DNA of 64,000 nucleotides, taken from positions 806,001-870,000 of the forward strand of contig NZ_CP047393.1 in the NCBI RefSeq assembly GCF_009858175.1, in the 5' to 3' direction. This stretch comes from Pontibacillus sp. HMF3514 (GTDB lineage Bacteria; Bacillota; Bacilli; Bacillales; BH030062). A program made the translations under genes and the position numbers. Shown here one piece after another: positions 60,925 through 64,000 of the stretch (its first letter is position 1; each line of letters starts with the position of its first letter). The notes below the pieces were generated by a model. The model ran no database searches. It was given only the letters and a program-made list of their open reading frames with translations, and was not told the origin of the DNA.

Positions 60925-61250
60925 GTTTATTCAATTATATGGCAGTTATCTGGAATAACTGTTTTAGTGAGAGAGGCGGTTCCGTTGCTATTGTGGAGTG
61001 CGGCAGGCTTGGGAACGGGTTGCTTTCCCCGGACGAACGATCGAGCCTCCTCATCCGCTACGCTTCTTGCGGGGTCTCGCTCGCCCGTTTTCCCGGAGGA
61101 GTCAACCCGTTCCCAAGCCCACCTTAGCCATAATGGTGACTAACGGAACCGCAGCTATCGTAAGGTTTTCTGATATAGAATATGTGGTTACATCATATAT
61201 GCATCAAAGTGATCTAAAGCCTTATATGTAAAGGGGGTTAGTATCTAAAA
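60925..61250 (-). repeat. Mosaic intergenic element, copy 4 (inverted)
   Basis: On the plus strand it opens with TATATGGCAGTTATCTGGAA and ends with CTTATATGTAAAGGGGGTTA. In inverted sense it has the same order as copy 1: TGCGGTTCCGTTAGTCACCA, hairpin module B, the AACGGAACCGCC stretch and the CAGATAACTGCCATATAA end. Module C and the TTACGGACAT repeats of copy 1 are missing. It fills the gap between yhaH and trpP, in which no gene is seen. Confidence 0.78.
61006..61119 (-). repeat. Hairpin module type B, copy 2 (inside mosaic element 4)
   Basis: Perfect 17-bp arms GGCTTGGGAACGGGTTG (61006-61022) and CAACCCGTTCCCAAGCC (61103-61119). Compared with copy 1 (19011-19122) the arm bases GT/AC have become TG/CA on both sides, preserving every pair. 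The interior (inverted) keeps GACTCCTCCGG, GGGCGAGCGAGA, CCCGCA and GGCTCGATCG. Confidence 0.8.
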
Positions 61251-61308
61251 TACATTTTCCTTAAGCAAGAAATTAAATGATTTCAGCCATAGGTCCGTTA
61301 ATTTCCAT

Positions 61309-61338
61309 TAAAAAACCTCCTGAAAGAATCAGGAGGTT
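61309..61338 (-). terminator. Intrinsic terminator of trpP
   Basis: AACCTCCTGA pairs with TCAGGAGGTT. The A-run at 61310-61315 gives the T-run on the minus strand. Confidence 0.9.
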
Positions 61339-61359
61339 AAACTATTTGTTATACAACAT

Positions 61360-61914
61360 TTAGGCTGCTTTGGTCTGGTTTGATGTTTCATTTGAGATTC
61401 TTGTACGTTTGGTGATGTTCTGAACGATTGGGTACACAATGATCATTAGGACAGTATTGAGCAGTGCTGTTGGAAGTACAACTGAAGCATACAATACTGA
61501 AAATCCTGCGTTCCCTAGACCCATAATCACAACGGGGATAAATAAGAAGATACCACCGCTAATCAAGGTTCCAATCGCTGTAATGGTTGGTGCAAGTTTC
61601 TGTTTACTCATGGATTTTTCTAATACCTTAACCATCCCTAAGATGATAAAAGCAGTAATGGGCTTTTCAATAATGTTCGCAATTTGTCCACCTGGAAAGC
61701 CAGTAGTCATCGCTGAAATGAATCCTGTTGCAAGTGATGCTAACAAAACATATCGTCCTTTAGGAAAAAGAATAATTCCAAGCATCATCATAACAAGTGA
61801 TAAATCCGGCGTAACTCCAAAAATAATAGGTGGCATGATTGTATGAAGCGCAGCCCCAATCCCGATAAGCAATGATAGAAATACTAACACACGAGTATCC
61901 AAACGTGTATTCAT
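61360..61914 (-). CDS. trpP: Tryptophan transporter TrpP
   Basis: A 184-residue membrane protein with about five to six helices. PPIIFGVTPDLSLVMMMLGI and TGFPGGQIANIIEKPITAFI are characteristic of TrpP (YhaG), the probable tryptophan importer of Bacillus. Its leader carries six (G/U)AG triplets with exact two-base spacing overlapping the ribosome site. This is the arrangement bound by the TRAP protein, so translation should be blocked when tryptophan is plentiful. Its place next to yhaH and hit matches B. subtilis. Confidence 0.92.
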   Translation of the reverse strand: MNTRLDTRVLVFLSLLIGIGAALHTIMPPIIFGVTPDLSLVMMMLGIILFPKGRYVLLASLATGFISAMTTGFPGGQIANIIEKPITAFIILGMVKVLEKSMSKQKLAPTITAIGTLISGGIFLFIPVVIMGLGNAGFSVLYASVVLPTALLNTVLMIIVYPIVQNITKRTRISNETSNQTKAA

Positions 61915-61921
61915 GATACAT

Positions 61922-61949
61922 CTCTCCTCTTCTAAACTAGTCTCAACTA
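61922..61949 (-). promoter_or_regulatory. TRAP-binding site overlapping the trpP ribosome site
   Basis: On the minus strand the leader reads UAG-uu-GAG-ac-UAG-uu-UAG-aa-GAG-ga-GAG, six triplets each separated by exactly two bases. The last two form the Shine-Dalgarno sequence, seven bases before the ATG. TRAP (MtrB) binding to such arrays in trp operon, trpP and trpG leaders is established in B. subtilis. No mtrB gene is in this window. Confidence 0.88.
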
Positions 61950-62089
61950 AAGTAATTTACTTTCCAACTGTGTCCTCGTGACCAACTGCGAAAGTATGTT
62001 CATGATTATAACATAATGATTTAGACATGTAGAGTGGAAATATTTTTCAAATATAACCCGTAATAAAGGGAAGTTTAGGAGTGTATTTA

Positions 62090-62557
62090 ATGAAAGCAAA
62101 AATGATTGAGAAGCCAAGTTTCACTATTGTAGGAATGAAGTGTGATACGACGATGGAAGAAAAGGATAAGATTATTCCTAAGGTTGTTGATGAATTCCAT
62201 ATGAAACGTATGGAAGAGGTAGAGGACAGAATAAATGCTCCAAATGCTTATGGTGTATTTGTCGATCCTCCAAACTGGGATCCTGAAACTGAATCATTTA
62301 CGTGGATTACAGCTGTTGAGATAGAAAGTGGAGGCAAGGTTCCAGAAGGCATGATCAGCAAAACGATACCAGCTCATACTTATGCTGCGGTATATTATGA
62401 CCCTAAAACGATGACGATGAATCCTTATATTGATCTTCACCGATGGATCAATGAGCAAGGTTATACTCAGATAGAAGGCTTCGGATTTGAAGTACATACT
62501 TCATATGAAGGGGCTAACACGCCTTACACACTACATTTACCGGTTCAAAAGGGATAA
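62090..62557 (+). CDS. GyrI-like (AraC effector-binding domain) small-molecule-binding protein
   Basis: A 155-residue single-domain protein of the SHS2/GyrI-like effector-binding fold. KMIEKPSFTIVGMKCDTT is the first strand pair; YGVFVDPPNWDPETESFTW, the IPAHTYAAVYYD strand and WINEQGYTQIEGFGFEVHTS follow the family order. No DNA-binding domain is attached, so it may bind or modify a small hydrophobic ligand. I begin at ATG 62090, eight bases after TTAGGAG; an in-frame GTG at 62081 sits in that site. Ligand unknown. Confidence 0.78.
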   Translation: MKAKMIEKPSFTIVGMKCDTTMEEKDKIIPKVVDEFHMKRMEEVEDRINAPNAYGVFVDPPNWDPETESFTWITAVEIESGGKVPEGMISKTIPAHTYAAVYYDPKTMTMNPYIDLHRWINEQGYTQIEGFGFEVHTSYEGANTPYTLHLPVQKG

Positions 62558-62707
62558 GCATTTTAATGAAGGAATGAAACGCTGTGATGGTACGAGAAGC
62601 GAGAATTGAAGTAGACTGCAGTTGATTTTAAAAAAAACTTGGTCTTACACCTATGAGTTTGGCTAATGATTATGCTGAAATTAAAATTGTATTGATAAAA
62701 TTTTAAA

Positions 62708-62736
62708 GCAAAAATGCTCAGGGATACCTGAGCATT
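62708..62736 (-). terminator. Intrinsic terminator of hit
   Basis: AAAATGCTCAGG pairs with CCTGAGCATTTT around GATA. The minus-strand tail continues TTTTGCTTTAAAA. The rest of 62558-62740 is A+T-rich without a gene. Confidence 0.85.
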
Positions 62737-62740
62737 TTGG

Positions 62741-63166
62741 TTATTTAATATGTTTTCCAATATCGGACGCAATTTGTTGTAGATCTTCTGGGGTGTAGTC
62801 ATCACTATGCGTTTCCCATTTAGCACCAAAACCATCATCACTACCATAGCGAGGAATTAGATGGATATGTAAATGGAATACGGATTGACCTGCAGGCTCT
62901 TCATTATTGTTTAGAATGTTTAGACCTACGGGTTTATACGTTTCTTTAATGGCATTTGCGATTTTTGGAACGCGTGCAAAAAGGTTTTCAGCCACCTTTT
63001 CGTCAGTACCATAAATGTCTTTTGTGTGCTGTTTAGGAATAACAAGAGTGTGTCCCTTGGTTACTTGGCTAATATCGAGGAATGCATATACGTGTTCATC
63101 TTCATAAACTTTCGCAGAAGGAATTTCTCCGTCGATAATTTTACAAAAAATACAATCTTGGCTCAT
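62741..63166 (-). CDS. hit: HIT-family nucleotide hydrolase/transferase
   Basis: A 141-residue histidine-triad protein. The N-terminal zinc-site-like pair CIFCKIIDGEIPSAKVYED and the triad HLHIHLIPRYGSDDGF with the catalytic His are complete. These proteins act on nucleoside 5'-phosphoramidates or similar adenylated compounds. The ATG at 63166 follows ATGGAGGATTC; the longer reading from 63268 has no ribosome site. In B. subtilis hit is followed on the other strand by ecsAB; here the next 0.8 kb is non-coding and the window ends before any ecs gene. Confidence 0.93.
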   Translation of the reverse strand: MSQDCIFCKIIDGEIPSAKVYEDEHVYAFLDISQVTKGHTLVIPKQHTKDIYGTDEKVAENLFARVPKIANAIKETYKPVGLNILNNNEEPAGQSVFHLHIHLIPRYGSDDGFGAKWETHSDDYTPEDLQQIASDIGKHIK

Positions 63167-63269
63167 GTGAATCCTCCATTCGATTTTGATTAATCTTATC
63201 GTACCAAATAAGAGAGGCTTATCCAAAGTGAAAGCAAGAATTTTTGAGGCTTTCAGCAAAGTAATCATA

Positions 63270-63690
63270 ATAAAATAATAAAAGGCAAAGCACTTCCGAA
63301 GAAGTACTTTGCCGAAGAAGGCGAGAGTAAGTTGTCGGTGTATCTAAATGGATACATTGGGGACTACTCTGACATGCGTGGGGTCGCCACTATGTTTGAA
63401 TCAGCGGTAAGCGATTCAAAAATCATGCACAGAGTGCGCTATTATACCTGCTGTCAACACCTCATTTGTCTAAGAAAATGTGTGTGTTTCAACCTCAAAC
63501 CTAATGGTGGAGATCTAAATCAGCATGGTCTTTCACTGACACCTCATTTCGATTTTTAAGCCTAAACTTAAGAACTTCAAGGGTCGTTCAGTGATCGGTA
63601 ACGACAAATTACTCTGTTGCCTTCAAGAGTTATATTGCACAAAATCATAAGATACTATGCGGATTTTTTATAGGAGTTGTATTTAATCCT
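63270..63690. other. Non-coding region with three hairpins, possible small RNA
   Basis: H1 GGCAAAGCACTTC-CGAA-GAAGTACTTTGCC (63284-63313), H2 TGTATC...GATACA (63339-63356) and H3 TTTGAATC...GATTCAAA (63395-63420) lie in a row. The words ACACCTCATTTG (63458) and ACACCTCATTTC (63540) occur about 80 bases apart. An open frame of 75 codons crosses the region but lacks a ribosome site and any recognisable domain. No known RNA class was identified. Confidence 0.4.
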
Positions 63691-64000
63691 TATTCCGTTA
63701 TATGGCAGTTATCTTGAATAAGCTGGTGCGGGATGGTTCCGTTACGTTTATGCAGTTCGGCGGGCAGTGGTCTCTTGGGAAGGGACAGTAATCCCTCGGG
63801 TAGGCGACGGAATCGCTCGGGTAGGTGACGGAATCGCTCGGGTAGGTGACGGAATCGCTCGGGTAAGCGACGGAATCGCTCGGGTAGGCGACGGAATCGC
63901 TTGGGTAAGCGACGGAATCGCTCGGGTAGGCGATGGAATCGCTTGGGTAGCCGATGAAAAGCTCGTATTATCTCGAATCCAAGTCTTCCAAATAAGGGGG
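63691..64000 (-). repeat. Mosaic intergenic element, copy 5 (cut by or ending at the window edge)
   Basis: It opens with TATTCCGTTATATGGCAGTT and ATCTTGAATAAGCTGGTGCG, then GGTTCCGTTACGTTTATGCA and GTTCGGCGGGC, the inverted right module of copy 1. It ends with TTATCTCGAATCCAAGTCTT and CCAAATAAGGGGG, the inverted left end of copies 1 and 3. Between these ends the interior is not a hairpin module but a 21-bp tandem array. Confidence 0.8.
63771..63959 (-). repeat. 21-bp tandem array, about nine units
   Basis: Nine consecutive 21-base units, the inner seven close to TCGCTCGGGTAGGCGACGGA plus A and the outer two degenerate. Variation is mainly C/T and A/G at the words CTC/CTT, TAG/TAA and GCG/GTG. 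Several units allow a TCGCTT/AAGCGA mini-stem. The array lies wholly within mosaic element 5 and is related to the three units at 8531-8593. Confidence 0.88.

Noticed and set aside
62563-62847. Minus-strand frame of 94 codons overlapping the end of hit
   Set aside because: It overlaps the well-supported hit gene in another frame, starts within it and has no ribosome site.
63332-63559. 75-codon frame downstream of hit
   Set aside because: No ribosome site and no recognisable domain; it crosses several hairpins, so non-coding structure explains it better.
63771-63959. CRISPR-like array
   Set aside because: The 21-bp units are directly adjacent with no unique spacers, and no cas genes are present.

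Overview
This 64 kb window is chromosomal DNA from a low-G+C, endospore-forming member of the Bacillaceae. It carries two alpha/beta-type small acid-soluble spore proteins, YheC/D, YhaL, a YjcZ-type peptide and Hpr. The gene order from yheC/D through yheB, yheA, yhaR, yhaQ, yhaP, yhaO, yhaN, yhaM, yhaL, prsA, yhaJ, yhaI, hpr, yhaH, trpP and hit follows the yhe/yha-prsA-hpr-hit region of Bacillus subtilis. A betaine importer, acidic secreted proteins and Glu/Asp-rich linkers fit a halotolerant relative such as Halobacillus or Pontibacillus; the genus is an inference. I see no rRNA, tRNA, CRISPR array, prophage or transposase gene.

Layout. 0-2.4 kb: peptidase E, two broken genes (a frameshifted VOC protein and an isochorismatase-like gene with an internal deletion) and a cobalamin-binding protein. 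2.4-8.5 kb: a five-gene acyl-CoA degradation operon behind a cre site. 8.5-16.2 kb: Nudix and YdbC-like proteins, a secreted LysM-tethered 5'-nucleotidase, azlCD, a Gly/Pro-rich protein, a GNAT enzyme and a cation efflux pump. 16.3-18.4 kb: modABC. 19-22 kb: WrbA, an acidic DUF5667-like protein and an IDEAL protein. 22.3-26.5 kb (minus strand): a surface module of a six-repeat Ig-like protein with a VPSTG sorting signal, a class F-like sortase and a CapA-type protein. 26.7-37.4 kb: a chemoreceptor, a VanY-type lipoprotein, an oxidoreductase, a YxiO-type transporter, a phospholipase C-like protein, fumarase, the SASP pair, MsmX and a PucR-like regulator. 37.7-55.7 kb: a CstR-like regulator and the conserved yhe/yha/prsA/hpr block. 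56-59.8 kb: the opuA glycine-betaine importer with a divergent GbsR-type regulator. 60-63.2 kb: a DUF1801 pseudogene, yhaH, trpP with a six-triplet TRAP site, a GyrI-like protein and hit.

The most unusual content is non-coding. At least five G+C-rich mosaic elements (18.5-19.2, 22.1-22.3, 51.3-51.7, 60.9-61.25 and 63.7-64.0 kb) share end modules but carry different interiors. Two of the internal palindromes occur twice, in opposite orientations, and differ by paired compensatory substitutions that keep the stems intact. A 21-bp tandem array fills one element, and a degenerate relative lies near 8.55 kb. A separate repeat family sits at 28.2, 37.4 and possibly 53.4 kb.

Functionally the window combines housekeeping (fumarase, HIT, PrsA folding, YhaM RNA decay), osmoprotection (OpuA), nutrient import (molybdate, tryptophan, sugar ATPase), fatty-acid use, and sporulation or cell-surface functions. 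Visible regulation includes cre sites, a TRAP site, GbsR-type repressors and many intrinsic terminators.
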